DNA of 64,000 nucleotides from Marinobacterium litorale DSM 23545 (GCF_000428985.1 NZ_AUAZ01000002.1:186001-250000); one strand, 5' to 3'. Counted from the first letter of the stretch, positions 36,183 through 45,757 are shown. Made by a program: numbers and translations. The notes: generated by a model not told the origin, from the letters alone.

Positions 36183-36671
36183 ATGAATATTCGAGAAGCA
36201 ACAGCCGATGATTTTGACCGTATCTGGCCCATCTTCGAGACGATTGCCGCTGCCGGTGATACATACGCATATCCGACGGATATAACACGGGATGCCGCGC
36301 TAAAACTCTGGATCGACTTGCCCGTCAAAACGTTTGTCGCGGAGGAGGCGGGGCAGGTGCTGGGTACCTACTACTTGAAAACAAACCAGCCGGGCCCCGG
36401 CAGCCATGTCTGTAACTGCGGCTATATGGTGTCGCCGCAGGCGCGGGGGCGTGGCATTGCCACTGCTTTATGTGAACACTCGCAGCAAGTTGCCGTTGAA
36501 CTGGGCTATAAAGCGATGCAGTTTAACTTTGTTGCATCCAGCAATGACGGGGCCGTCCGGCTTTGGAATAAGCTCGGCTTTGAGACGGTCGGCCGTCTAC
36601 CCAAGGCATTTTGTCATCCCGTTAAGGGCTATGTGGATGCTTTAGTAATGTATAAATGGCTTGCAGCGTAA
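36183..36671 (+). CDS. GNAT acetyltransferase
   Basis: A 162-residue single-domain GNAT protein. The N-terminus IREATADDFDRIWPIFETIA, the acetyl-CoA loop VSPQARGRGIATALCEHSQQ and the C-terminal NDGAVRLWNKLGFETVGRLP are characteristic. It is close to the yeast/bacterial toxic-compound or N-terminal acetylases that act on small amines (PAT-like), but substrate cannot be assigned. Ribosome-binding site is poor. It stands alone. Confidence 0.85.
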   Translation: MNIREATADDFDRIWPIFETIAAAGDTYAYPTDITRDAALKLWIDLPVKTFVAEEAGQVLGTYYLKTNQPGPGSHVCNCGYMVSPQARGRGIATALCEHSQQVAVELGYKAMQFNFVASSNDGAVRLWNKLGFETVGRLPKAFCHPVKGYVDALVMYKWLAA

Positions 36672-36898
36672 ATACAGCGATGATCTTTTATTCTTTGCTT
36701 TTGTCACTTTAAAAAGACTCGTTTTACTTATGGATAATGGGTGTCTGGAGTGATCTGCTACACTCTACTGAGTCAGGCATTGTCAATCTTATCTTAATAA
36801 CTCGCCGACGAGATTTTAATTAATACCTTGATCTTTATGACATCACCCTCATCTAGTTTTTAAGCAAATAGAAGAAGGGCGATTAAAAGGAGAGGTCG

Positions 36899-37186
36899 AT
36901 GAATACAAAGGAAGCGTACGAACAGAAACTCAAGGCTCAGTTGGACGAGATGAGTGCGGAGCTCAAAAAACTGGAGGCAAAAGCCAACCAAGCTGAAGCG
37001 GACGCCCAGATCGAATACAGTCAGCAGATGCAGGAGTTACGCGCCAGGCAACAGGAGGCGAACCAGAAGCTTGCCGATCTTAGAAACAGCGGTGAGGATG
37101 CGTGGGAAGACCTCAAGGCCGGTGCAGAGCAGGCATGGGACGCGTTTAACAGCGCACTGAAATCCGCATCATCTCGTTTTAAATAG
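36899..37186 (+). CDS. coiled-coil protein, sll1863-type stress-like
   Basis: A 95-residue highly charged helical protein; residues 5-65 form a coiled coil (KLKAQLDEMSAELKKLEAKA) and the tail has the AWEDLKAGAEQAWDAFNSAL segment seen in sll1863-type stress-response proteins. AAGGAG precedes the ATG. It is 35 bases upstream of another coiled-coil gene with a similar tail, so the two are probably one unit. The 227 bases upstream are unusually AT-rich. Function unknown. Confidence 0.78.
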   Translation: MNTKEAYEQKLKAQLDEMSAELKKLEAKANQAEADAQIEYSQQMQELRARQQEANQKLADLRNSGEDAWEDLKAGAEQAWDAFNSALKSASSRFK

Positions 37187-37221
37187 CATTTCAATCTTTT
37201 CCATTATTTCTTGGGGGTACG

Positions 37222-37677
37222 ATGAAAGCGTATATACCGACATTGATACTGGTGGGTATGCTGGGGGCCGTTCAGCCTGTGTATGCTCAGAGCGATGAAT
37301 CCAGCGATCAAATTGGAGAAATTAAAAAAGATACTCAGCAACTGCTCGAAAACATTGGATCCTATACCGCAGAGAAAAAAGATCAGGCGGTGAAAGCAGC
37401 CAGAGAGAGCCTCGATAAGCTTGATCAGCGCATTGACGCACTGCAGGGTTACATCGATGAAAACTATGATGAAATGAGTGTTGCCGCCCGCAAAGAGGCT
37501 CAGGAGACGATGAAAGCGCTTCGCGAGCAGCGCGTGGAAGTTGCTGAGTGGTATGGCAGTATGAAAGCCAGCACCAGTGAAAGCTGGAGCCATATGAAAC
37601 AGGGGTTCTCTGACGCGTATAAAGACCTTGCCAACGCCTGGGAAAAATCGGAAAAGGAATACCGGTCCGACAACTGA
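37222..37677 (+). CDS. exported coiled-coil protein
   Basis: A 151-residue protein with a signal peptide (MKAYIPTLILVGMLGAVQPV, cleavage near VYA-QSD). The mature part is a charged coiled coil (AARESLDKLDQRIDALQGYI; AQETMKALREQRVEVAEWYG) ending with WSHMKQGFSDAYKDLANAWE, which echoes the tail of the preceding cytoplasmic protein. A periplasmic partner of that protein is a reasonable guess. GGGGTACG precedes the ATG, a modest ribosome-binding site. Function unknown. Confidence 0.75.
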   Translation: MKAYIPTLILVGMLGAVQPVYAQSDESSDQIGEIKKDTQQLLENIGSYTAEKKDQAVKAARESLDKLDQRIDALQGYIDENYDEMSVAARKEAQETMKALREQRVEVAEWYGSMKASTSESWSHMKQGFSDAYKDLANAWEKSEKEYRSDN

Positions 37678-37718
37678 CCGTACCGCCGGACCTTTTTGCT
37701 GTCAGGGAGTAAACCGCG

Positions 37719-38159
37719 TTGCATAAATTAGTTCTAGCGCTGCTTATTGTATCAGCGGCGTTCAGTGTTTATCTGGCAACAAACCGCGGCTATATCGATG
37801 CTGCGGCGTCTGAGGCCGCTAGCCCTGATGCTCAGCGGCTCGCGGACGCTTTTGAACATCGTCAAAGCGATCTTCAGGTCCGTGGCAGCGGTGTGGTCAT
37901 ACGGATGCTGTCCGATGATGTGGAAGGGAGCCGGCATCAAAGGTTTATTGTTGAGATGAGTTCTGGGCAGACACTGCTGATCGCCCACAACATCGATCTC
38001 GCGCCGCGTATCGATGGCCTGCGTGTAGGGGATCAGATCGAGTTTTTTGGCGAGTATGAGTGGAACGCGAAAGGGGGTGTGGTGCATTGGACACATCACG
38101 ACCCCGCCGGCCGCCATACCGGTGGTTGGCTGCGTCATCAGGGTAAAACCTATCAGTGA
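37719..38159 (+). CDS. DUF3465 protein, exported
   Basis: A 146-residue protein starting at TTG (37719) behind GGGAG. N-terminal signal/anchor (LVLALLIVSAAFSVYLA), then a compact beta-barrel with the DUF3465 features RHQRFIVEMSSGQTLLIAHN, GDQIEFFGEYEWN and GGVVHWTHHDPAGRHTGGWL. These fit an OB-fold-like periplasmic domain with conserved histidines. Cotranscription with the preceding coiled-coil gene is possible (41-base gap). Function unknown. Confidence 0.8.
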   Translation: MHKLVLALLIVSAAFSVYLATNRGYIDAAASEAASPDAQRLADAFEHRQSDLQVRGSGVVIRMLSDDVEGSRHQRFIVEMSSGQTLLIAHNIDLAPRIDGLRVGDQIEFFGEYEWNAKGGVVHWTHHDPAGRHTGGWLRHQGKTYQ

Positions 38160-38287
38160 GCCTCATCCTGCTGATTTAGCGCTCGCAATAAATCAATAAA
38201 TCAGGGTTTTAACAGGTTGGTACTGATCCGAAACAGGCCGTTTAACGTAAAGGTGTTCTCATTCTGCAACTTTTTTGAGGTGCCCCT

Positions 38288-39604
38288 ATGTTCGGCTTTG
38301 TACGCCAGGCGGAGATCGACGCATGTAAAGAGGCGTCCAGGAAAGCGTCTCAAGTAGAAAAAGCACTTAGAGCAACCATGCCGGTAATCGAATTCAGTCC
38401 TGCCGGTGACGTGGTTAGCGCCAACGAAGCGTTTCTCAGTTTGATGGGTTATACCGAGGCAGACCTTGTCGGTGGTCACCACAGCATGTTCTGCGCTAAG
38501 GATGAGGTAAAACATCTGGACTACGCTCGATTCTGGCAACGTTTAGCCCGGGGAGAGGGTATCAGTCAGCGCTTTCTCAGATTTAGAAAAGACGGTGCGG
38601 AGGTGTGGCTCGAAGCGAGCTACGTACCTATCTCCGACGACCAGGGCAGCGTGGAAAAAGTGATCAAGATTGCCCGGGATGTGACCGAACAGGTCGAGGA
38701 GGAAAAGCGTCATCACAGCATGGTCGATGCCATTAATCGGTCGATGGCGGTCATTGAGTTTGACCTCGATGGCAACGTGATCAATGCGAACGACAATTTC
38801 TTAAAAACAATGGGGTATCGTCAAAACGAAGTCGTTGGCCAACACCATCGGCTGTTCTGTTCATCAGCTGAAGCGAACAGTGAGGCTTACAGGGAGTTCT
38901 GGCGTGAGCTGAAAACGGGGCGTTTTGTAACCGGTGAGTTCCCTCGCGTGTCCAAGTCGGGCCGGACGATCTGGCTTCAGGCGACGTACAATCCATTATA
39001 CGATGCGTCGGGCCGGCAGTATGGGGTTATCAAATATGCCTCTGATGTAACTGTGCAGATCGAACGGCGTGAGGCGGATTCGGCGGCGGCACAGCTCGCC
39101 TTCGGTGTTGCTCAGGAAACCGATAGCAGCGCTGAGAACGGCAGTCACAGTGTCAGTTCAACGGTCAGTATGGTCCAGAGTATCGCCGATACTTTGCAGG
39201 CGGTCGGCGAGCGTGTCGAGGCGCTGAACCACCAGTCGGAGCGTATCGGCAGCATCGTTAAAGTGATCCACGACATCGCAGATCAAACCAACCTACTCGC
39301 CCTGAACGCGGCAATAGAAGCGGCACGTGCCGGATCTCAGGGTAAGGGGTTTGCCGTCGTCGCTGATGAGGTCCGTTCACTGGCCTTTCGGACCCGACAG
39401 GCTACGGAGGAGATCAGTCGTGTCGTAGACCGCAATCGCAGTCTTGCCCGGGAAGCGTCCGATGAAATGACAACCAGCCGGGCTCATGCAGAGCAGGGGG
39501 TTAACCTGGCCCGTGAAACCGGTGAGCTGATGCGGGAGATCAGGACCCAAGCCCAGCGGGTTGTAGACGCCGTCGGTCAGTTTTCCAGCACGGTGACGGC
39601 TTGA
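38288..39604 (+). CDS. cytoplasmic PAS-PAS chemoreceptor (BdlA-like)
   Basis: A 438-residue soluble receptor without membrane helices. Two PAS domains (about 25-140 and 148-262), then a short MCP signalling hairpin with the tip [19 protein letters not shown] and [12 protein letters not shown]. The PAS-PAS-MCP order and size match BdlA, which links c-di-GMP and biofilm dispersal in Pseudomonas aeruginosa, and Aer-like energy sensors. GAGGTG precedes the ATG. It is convergent with the CheW/CZB gene. Two further GGDEF proteins in the window make a c-di-GMP link plausible. Confidence 0.87.
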   Translation: MFGFVRQAEIDACKEASRKASQVEKALRATMPVIEFSPAGDVVSANEAFLSLMGYTEADLVGGHHSMFCAKDEVKHLDYARFWQRLARGEGISQRFLRFRKDGAEVWLEASYVPISDDQGSVEKVIKIARDVTEQVEEEKRHHSMVDAINRSMAVIEFDLDGNVINANDNFLKTMGYRQNEVVGQHHRLFCSSAEANSEAYREFWRELKTGRFVTGEFPRVSKSGRTIWLQATYNPLYDASGRQYGVIKYASDVTVQIERREADSAAAQLAFGVAQETDSSAENGSHSVSSTVSMVQSIADTLQAVGERVEALNHQSERIGSIVKVIHDIADQTNLLALNAAIEAARAGSQGKGFAVVADEVRSLAFRTRQATEEISRVVDRNRSLAREASDEMTTSRAHAEQGVNLARETGELMREIRTQAQRVVDAVGQFSSTVTA

Positions 39605-39621
39605 AGTCGTCACCGTTTTTA
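39590..39621 (+). terminator. terminator overlapping the receptor stop codon
   Basis: ACGGTGACG (39590-39598) pairs with CGTCACCGT (39608-39616) around a nine-base loop containing the TGA stop, followed by a T-run. Confidence 0.75.
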
Positions 39622-40455
39622 TCAGCCGGCTTCGGGAATTTCGATAGGAAAACGCTTTTCCAGGTGATAACGCAACAAGGCGGGATCAATATGGATATGC
39701 AGGTGCTCATCCCACCCCTTGAAATAGCCCTGATGAATCGCGTTATCACCACTGTCCTGTTCCGGGATCTGCTCCTGTTCGCTGAATTCCCGAATATCGC
39801 GCACGCTTTCAATCTCCAGTGCGAACGTCCGTTCACCGCCATCGATAACCAGTACCACCGGCTTGACCATATCTTCCAGCCGAATTGCGGCGGTGTTGAA
39901 CAGTTTGAGCAGTTCACGCAGGGTTGAGCCCCGCTCTTTTGCAAGTTCGCTCAGAGCGCCGTCTAATGTTTCGGACTGGTCCGCCTGCTTTAGCAGGCGC
40001 TCGGCCAGAGCGTGGATATGTTTATGCGGTGCATCGAACGCCTTCATGATCTTGGCTAATTCGGGATCCTCCGGCCGATAGTTATCGTACCACTTGCCGA
40101 ATGCGCACTGATGCGGATCGGTCGCCTTGGTGAACGCTTCACCGCTGCGAATGCTGTGTTCCAGGGCATCCACCCAGTCAATATGATCCTGACGCCGCGC
40201 CCGTAGCATCTCCACCAGCGCTGCACTTGCATCGGCCTGTGACTCGACGCCGATCGCTTCGCAAAACCGGTAAAGCGTAATGACGTGGCCCTGATAGTCG
40301 AACACCTCTTTGGTGTCACCCTTGAGGGTCGGAACCGGACGGGTACTGAGCATATCTCTGGCGGTAATGTATCGGATGTACTGAGTGTCGATCGCGAACA
40401 GGGATTTGCCTGCCGAGAAGGTGATGTAGGTATTCGTTGTATAAGTTGACTGCAT
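39622..40455 (-). CDS. CheW-like protein interrupted by a zinc-binding CZB domain
   Basis: A 277-residue soluble protein. Residues 5-70 match the first half of CheW (TYITFSAGKSLFAIDTQYIR; VFDYQGHVITLYRFCEAIG), residues 80-155 are a CZB domain with likely zinc ligands His91, Cys117 (HQCAFGKWY), His144 and His148, a linker helix follows (to about 195), and residues 198-270 look like the second half of CheW (VVLVIDGGERTFALEIESVR; GYFKGWDEHLHIHIDPALLR). CheW couples receptors to CheA; CZB domains sense zinc or hypochlorous acid by their Cys. The insertion could make coupling zinc- or oxidant-dependent. GGGAG precedes the ATG at 40455. Confidence 0.82.
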   Translation of the reverse strand: MQSTYTTNTYITFSAGKSLFAIDTQYIRYITARDMLSTRPVPTLKGDTKEVFDYQGHVITLYRFCEAIGVESQADASAALVEMLRARRQDHIDWVDALEHSIRSGEAFTKATDPHQCAFGKWYDNYRPEDPELAKIMKAFDAPHKHIHALAERLLKQADQSETLDGALSELAKERGSTLRELLKLFNTAAIRLEDMVKPVVLVIDGGERTFALEIESVRDIREFSEQEQIPEQDSGDNAIHQGYFKGWDEHLHIHIDPALLRYHLEKRFPIEIPEAG

Positions 40456-40557
40456 CGTTAAGAACTCCCGGATGTCGCCCGGAGTATAACAGGCGTCATG
40501 ATATTGGTCCGCTACTCAACCGTATTGGATCAATACTGAGGTCCATCTAGCAATAGG

Positions 40558-40986
40558 TCACCGGTTATTTGATGCAACATCTTGATTGCTTTCACTGACA
40601 TCACCTTCGACGCCTCCCAACTGACGTTCGATCTCCTGTTCAATCATGCGCTCAATCCGCATTCGCAAATCATAGGGCAGGTTAGCCAGGGTTTCTTCCG
40701 TCAGACCCATATCCTTGAGCATGGTATAACGGATCCGCTCTGCCGGGCTCATGCTAAGCAGTTCAACCAGATCTTCGCGACTTTCCGTGCGCCGTGCCCC
40801 CGCATGACCTGAATCAAACATACCTTGTGAGCGTTCTGTCGTCGGACCGGTGGTCCCTTCACCAAGTTTCAATAAAGGTTCGAGCAGTGTGGAAAAATCA
40901 GTACGCCCGCCCTGCGTAGGAGCCGGTTCGCCGATACTGATGGTCTGGGTTGGGTTGGCTCGCTGTTGGGGGTCGATGGTGTTCAT
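40558..40986 (-). CDS. hypothetical protein with C-terminal helical motif
   Basis: A 142-residue soluble protein, not recognised. The first 70 residues look disordered (Pro/Thr/Gly-rich). Residues 77-120 form helices with LSMSPAERIRYTMLKDMGLT and NLPYDLRMRIERMIEQEIER, a motif that recurs in small proteins of marine Gammaproteobacteria. It lies 100 bases upstream of the CheW/CZB gene on the same strand and could share its transcript. Function unknown. Confidence 0.6.
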   Translation of the reverse strand: MNTIDPQQRANPTQTISIGEPAPTQGGRTDFSTLLEPLLKLGEGTTGPTTERSQGMFDSGHAGARRTESREDLVELLSMSPAERIRYTMLKDMGLTEETLANLPYDLRMRIERMIEQEIERQLGGVEGDVSESNQDVASNNR

Positions 40987-41254
40987 GCCGTTCGCCTTGG
41001 CTGCGCTTAGGGAAATGAGTACTGGGACCTAAAATTTGCCGCTTTAACTGGACAGGCAATATCTGGGCCATTGAAAAAAGGCGGGGAGTGAGCGTTTAAA
41101 TGGCTGTTCGAAAGGCGAACCCCTTCCTCCTGTGCGGCAGATTGTTGCCGTTACGGGTAACCCAATTTACCTAACTTTACATGCAGTTAACCCTACTTAG
41201 GGCTGTTCCGGTTTATCATTTCATAAACTGTAACAGGTATTACAAGGACGCATC

Positions 41255-43414
41255 ATGAAAACCAACTTGCTGGTAATCCACCGTTGGATCGGGGTTCTCC
41301 TGTTCCCACTGTTCTTATTGATAATTCTCACCGGTGCGGTGCTAGCGTTTAAGCCTATTGTCTCGGCCCCGGAGGCTCCCGTTACAACCAGCTCTGTTCC
41401 AATTGCCGATCTCATCCACTTGATTGATTCACAGCCGCAAGTGGGCGAAATCAGTTCGATAAGTCGTATTGACGCCGGGGAGACCTGGCGGTTGCAAGGG
41501 CTTGGCGACTTCAGCCTATCCAGCGGAGAGCGAGTCGGCGACGGCGTTGACAATAGCGGAGCGATCTTTGACTTCGCCAAGCGTCTCCACAAAGATCTGC
41601 TGCTCGGCCTGGGCTGGGTCGTCGAGTACGCAACCTGGGCGTTTGCCCTGGCTATTCTGGTGGGTGTGATTATCTACCGCCCACACCTTAAGCAAGGCTT
41701 ACTGGGTTGGCATCAGAGAGTCGGTCTCTGGTTGTTGCCGGGCGTCGCGCTGGTCCCGGTGACCGCTTTACTGATGACCCTTCATATTGGCCAGCCCGAG
41801 ATCTCCATCGATCGCAATGCGACCCCCCTGAGTGTGGTCGGAGCTTTGCAGCTTGCCGAGCGTGAACCAGACTTTGGCGAATTGATACAGGCCCGTCGCT
41901 TCAAGGCAGGCTCGGTGCTGCTCGAAACGGCGGCAGGAACCTGGGTGGCAAGCGGTGAGCAACTTTCTCCGGTGGTAGGCGACTACTGGCCCAAAATGCT
42001 GCATGAGGGTACCTGGGGCGGCGCACTATCGGGGTCGATCAATTTTGTCCTTTCTCTGGTGCTGCTGGGCTTAAGCGGCACCGGTTTTGTGAGCTGGCTG
42101 CGCCGGATGCGTGCCGACAGCCAGCGCAGTGTGCAGGCAGGCGCGCGGACGTTGATCGTCTATGCCAGCCAAACTGGCACCGCGCAGCGTATTGCGAAAG
42201 TAACCACCGATCTGTTCGGCATGAAAAATCTGGCGGTTAATAGCGGGTCCATCGCGGCCTACCCGGCTGATCAATGGCCAAATTACGATCAGGTGCTGGT
42301 GGTGGCTTCCACCACCGGTGAAGGGGATCTGCCGGACAGCGCCCGTAGCTGGATGAAAACTCTCGGTGACGGCGTATTAAAAGGCTCCCACGTCGCGTTG
42401 CTGGCGCTGGGAGATCGAAGGTATCAGCATTTCTGTGGTGGCGGACACCGCCTGCGACAGGCGCTGCTGGACGCTGGCGCTCAGGAGCTGGAGCCGCTCA
42501 CCGAAGTGGATGGCGAGCCCGGTACAACCTGGCAGCAATGGCTCAATCACTTATCCAGTCGTTTTGACTGGGGGCTGGATACAGGAGCGATTGATACCGG
42601 GGCGCAGCAATGCCAGGCAACGCTGGTAGAGCGCACACGGCTGGATAGTCATCGGGATCCGGATGCGCCTCAGAGCTACAGCATCGTTTTGCAGCTACCC
42701 ACCGATCAGGTTTTCCATGCCGGTGATCTGCTGCGGTTTCAACCCGCTGAGGGTGAAAGGGTACGCAGCTACTCTATCGGCTCCTCCTCTGATCTTGAGC
42801 CGGGCAAGGTCCGATTGACCGTCGGCCTGCTGCGTTACATCGATCACGCCGGGCGGGAAGTTCTGGGGCGCGCCAGTAGCGAGCTGTGTCTTAACTGGCC
42901 GCTGGGGGAAGCGCGGGCTGTTGAACTGGTGTCTCACCCCGGCTTCAATCCGCCGGCTGACCCCAAACAACCGATTATCCTGCTCGCCACCGGTTGCGGA
43001 ATCGCACCTTTCCTGGGGTTTATCGAACAGCGAGCGCACGCCGTGAATGCGGGGCCGGTTTGGTTATTGTTTGGTAACCGTAACAAGGAGGGCGACTACC
43101 TGTACCGGGATCAACTCGAAAGCTGGCGTGACTCCGGCGTAATTACGGAGCTGGACACCACCTTCTCAAGAGATGGTTCAGCTGAGCGCTACATTACCGA
43201 GCGGCTTGAAAAGCGGGGCGATCAACTGCTGGATTGGATTGAAGATGGAGCCGTGCTTTACATCTGTGGTCGTGCTTCCACGCTGGGGCTCGGTGCAGAG
43301 AGGGTGCTTGTTGATCTTATCCGGGAGCGCTATCACTTAAGCGAAGAGCGGGCACACGGTCGTCTGGAGAGCTGGATTCTGAACGGACAACTGCACCGCG
43401 ATCTGTTCGACTAA
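41255..43414 (+). CDS. PepSY-membrane diflavin reductase
   Basis: A 719-residue protein. The N-terminal PepSY-associated part (about 1-290) has membrane helices near 12-34, 125-145, 160-180 and 255-280. A flavodoxin-like FMN domain follows (TLIVYASQTGTAQRIAK from about 296), then FAD-binding (RSYSIGSSSDLEPGKVRLTV) and NAD(P)-binding (ILLATGCGIAPFLGFIEQR) domains as in sulfite-reductase alpha subunit. It should carry electrons from cytosolic NADPH via FAD and FMN to membrane-side acceptors. Related proteins are often proposed to reduce ferric siderophores, but no TonB receptor or Fur box is nearby. Starts at ATG 41255. Confidence 0.87.
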   Translation: MKTNLLVIHRWIGVLLFPLFLLIILTGAVLAFKPIVSAPEAPVTTSSVPIADLIHLIDSQPQVGEISSISRIDAGETWRLQGLGDFSLSSGERVGDGVDNSGAIFDFAKRLHKDLLLGLGWVVEYATWAFALAILVGVIIYRPHLKQGLLGWHQRVGLWLLPGVALVPVTALLMTLHIGQPEISIDRNATPLSVVGALQLAEREPDFGELIQARRFKAGSVLLETAAGTWVASGEQLSPVVGDYWPKMLHEGTWGGALSGSINFVLSLVLLGLSGTGFVSWLRRMRADSQRSVQAGARTLIVYASQTGTAQRIAKVTTDLFGMKNLAVNSGSIAAYPADQWPNYDQVLVVASTTGEGDLPDSARSWMKTLGDGVLKGSHVALLALGDRRYQHFCGGGHRLRQALLDAGAQELEPLTEVDGEPGTTWQQWLNHLSSRFDWGLDTGAIDTGAQQCQATLVERTRLDSHRDPDAPQSYSIVLQLPTDQVFHAGDLLRFQPAEGERVRSYSIGSSSDLEPGKVRLTVGLLRYIDHAGREVLGRASSELCLNWPLGEARAVELVSHPGFNPPADPKQPIILLATGCGIAPFLGFIEQRAHAVNAGPVWLLFGNRNKEGDYLYRDQLESWRDSGVITELDTTFSRDGSAERYITERLEKRGDQLLDWIEDGAVLYICGRASTLGLGAERVLVDLIRERYHLSEERAHGRLESWILNGQLHRDLFD

Positions 43415-43563
43415 AAACACGCTCGCCAGAAGCCCGGGCACCGCAGGTGGCGCGCTCATCTGATAAAAATCGCGCTACGAAACTGATAAAGTGGCATGAA
43501 AACGATCGAGCGCGGCCACCCGGCTGCGCGTCGGTCCGGTTTAATATTTTGATTGGATCCAGC

Positions 43564-44025
43564 ATGAGTGACGCAGCCCAGACTCCCCGCATCAGGCAGG
43601 CTCGAGTAGCCGACCTGGAGCCGCTGACCGGATTATTTGTTGAGTACCGCAGGTTCTACGGGTATCCACGTGAACCTGAACAGGCGCGTTTGTTCCTGGA
43701 GCAACGTTTTCAAGACCCTAATACCCACCTGTTTCTGGCCGAGTATGCAGGAAAGGTCTGTGGCTTTGCGCAGTGCTACGCAGGACCTGACTCTCTGTCA
43801 TGTCGATCGCGATGGCTGTTGAGCGATCTGTTCATCCATCCCGAACAGCGTGGTTTTAAACTGGGACGCGCCTTGCTTCAACAGGTACGACAGGAAGCCG
43901 TTACCGCGGGCTGTTCACTGGTAGAGCTATTTACCGCGCAGGACAACCACGTTGCACGCCGTCTTTACGAGTCCGCGGGATACGAAGAGGACACAACGTT
44001 CGTGCATTATGAGCTTGTGCTTTAG
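43564..44025 (+). CDS. GNAT acetyltransferase
   Basis: A 153-residue GNAT protein starting at ATG 43564 (the frame is open to 43447 but that extension is basic and unlike the family). Features: ARVADLEPLTGLFVEYRRFY, the acetyl-CoA loop HPEQRGFKLGRALLQQVRQE, and NHVARRLYESAGYEEDTTFV. The last four bases overlap the convergent GGDEF gene. Substrate unknown. Confidence 0.83.
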   Translation: MSDAAQTPRIRQARVADLEPLTGLFVEYRRFYGYPREPEQARLFLEQRFQDPNTHLFLAEYAGKVCGFAQCYAGPDSLSCRSRWLLSDLFIHPEQRGFKLGRALLQQVRQEAVTAGCSLVELFTAQDNHVARRLYESAGYEEDTTFVHYELVL

Positions 44026-45683
44026 GGTGCAATCAGGTAGCGGTTCTTGCCCTGGTTCTTCGCCCGGTACATCAGCTGATCGGCCTGCACCAGCAGGGCT
44101 GAGCCGTCGGTCCCCCGGTCGGGTGAGCAGCATGCGCCCAGACTGAGCGTCACCTCTGTTCCGCGGTAATCGTACGCGGCATTTGTGATCAAGCGCTCCA
44201 GCAGCAGCTCCAGCGCTTCGTCAGGACCACAGTCAGGCAGAATCAGCGCAAACTCATCACCACCAATGCGTGCCAGAATATCAGCGTCACGGATCAGCTC
44301 CCGCATCCGTTTGCCCAGCAAGCGCAGAAGTTCATCACCGGCCGCATGGCCGAAACGGTCATTGACCTGCTTGAAACCATCCAGATCACAGTAAACGACA
44401 GCCAGTCGCGTTCCGGTGCGTTGGCTGCGTGCTATCTCCTGCTTAAGGTGTTGCGCAAACAGATGGCGGTTGGGTAGGCCGGTCAGCTGGTCATGCAGGG
44501 CCTGGAAACGCAACTCAGCCTCGTGTGCCTTGATCAGGCTGATATCCGAGCAAACAAGGACATAGCTACGGCGGCCAGAGCTTGCGTCAATGATCGGTGT
44601 CACCGAGGCCAGCACCTCGAGCCCGGGCTTGCCGGCACGCTGAAGCATAAGCTCACCACGCCACTCGCAGGATGAGCCACCGTCACTGGCCAAGAGCTGA
44701 CTGAGACGGATGGGGGAGAGGTCTTCTCCCCGTTGAATAAGCTCGGCCGCAGCGGCACCGGCAACCTCTTTTTCGCCGGCCTCGATCATGGCAAACAGCG
44801 CGGCATTCGCACGAATAAGCTGCTCGTTAGCATCGAAAACCAGAATCGCTTCAGCGCAATTTTCGAAAACCGCATCGGCGAGCTGTAAACGCGCATCGGC
44901 TTCTCGTTTCGCGGTAATGTCGATGACGCTACCCCACATATGGCGAATCTCGCCTGAGGTATCGAGGAACAGATAGTTACGCTCCAATAAGTGGCGAACG
45001 TCGTTACCGCGCTGAATTCTGTACTCAATCTCGTACGGCTCGCCCGTTTGACGCGAACGCTTAATCGCCTGATCCACCGCGCTGCGATCCTCCGGGTGGA
45101 CACGATCGATGTAGGCTTCGTAACTCGCCTCAAACTGGTGCGGGTCCAGCCCGAACATGGCGAATACATTGGCTGACCAGCTCAGTTGATCCGAATCCAG
45201 ATCCCACTCCCAGGTGCCAACCCCCGCATCCTGCTGTACCTGGTCGAACATGGCGTCGTTGTCACGGGATGGATGCAGCTCGCAAATAACCCTGTTATCG
45301 GAGGTCGGCGTCAGCTCAATCTGAACCGGAATCTTGCGGCCGGACTTATGCAGCGCCAACAGGCTGTTCAGCGCACCGATAGGACGTTTTCGACCCTCTT
45401 CGATAAATCGCTGTCGCCAGCTGGGATGGTGATGACGCTGCTCCCGGGGAACCAGTTGCTCCACCGTTGTTGACCGAAGTTCTTCTACACTGTAGCCCAA
45501 TAGCTTTGCAGCGGCGGGGTTAGCAAAAGTGATGGAGCCATCCCGGGCGGCGATCAGCACAGGTTGGCTGAGTGCGTTGAGGGTATCCACCGATGCGATG
45601 GCATTCGCCTTTCTATGTTGGGTTCTCAGCTGCCATCCCAGTACACCGAGCAGCAACAGAACGAGCAGCCATCCGGCGACCAT
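44022..45683 (-). CDS. PAS-GGDEF diguanylate cyclase, membrane anchored
   Basis: A 553-residue protein. One N-terminal membrane helix (MVAGWLLVLLLLGVLGWQL), then three PAS-type segments (about 33-130, 140-260 and 265-385; for example ARDGSITFANPAAAKLLGYS and GTWEWDLDSDQLSWSANVFA), then GGDEF at about 390-550 with an intact RIGGDEFALILPD and an RxxD inhibition site (RDAD). It should synthesise c-di-GMP. Its 3' end overlaps the GNAT gene by four bases. It is divergent from prpE over about 410 bases. Confidence 0.88.
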   Translation of the reverse strand: MVAGWLLVLLLLGVLGWQLRTQHRKANAIASVDTLNALSQPVLIAARDGSITFANPAAAKLLGYSVEELRSTTVEQLVPREQRHHHPSWRQRFIEEGRKRPIGALNSLLALHKSGRKIPVQIELTPTSDNRVICELHPSRDNDAMFDQVQQDAGVGTWEWDLDSDQLSWSANVFAMFGLDPHQFEASYEAYIDRVHPEDRSAVDQAIKRSRQTGEPYEIEYRIQRGNDVRHLLERNYLFLDTSGEIRHMWGSVIDITAKREADARLQLADAVFENCAEAILVFDANEQLIRANAALFAMIEAGEKEVAGAAAAELIQRGEDLSPIRLSQLLASDGGSSCEWRGELMLQRAGKPGLEVLASVTPIIDASSGRRSYVLVCSDISLIKAHEAELRFQALHDQLTGLPNRHLFAQHLKQEIARSQRTGTRLAVVYCDLDGFKQVNDRFGHAAGDELLRLLGKRMRELIRDADILARIGGDEFALILPDCGPDEALELLLERLITNAAYDYRGTEVTLSLGACCSPDRGTDGSALLVQADQLMYRAKNQGKNRYLIAP

Positions 45684-45757
45684 TCAGATTTACCTTAACA
45701 AACAGCATCTATACGGATCTTCAGAATACCGGGGGGCAGGGGGCCGGTACAACCGGC

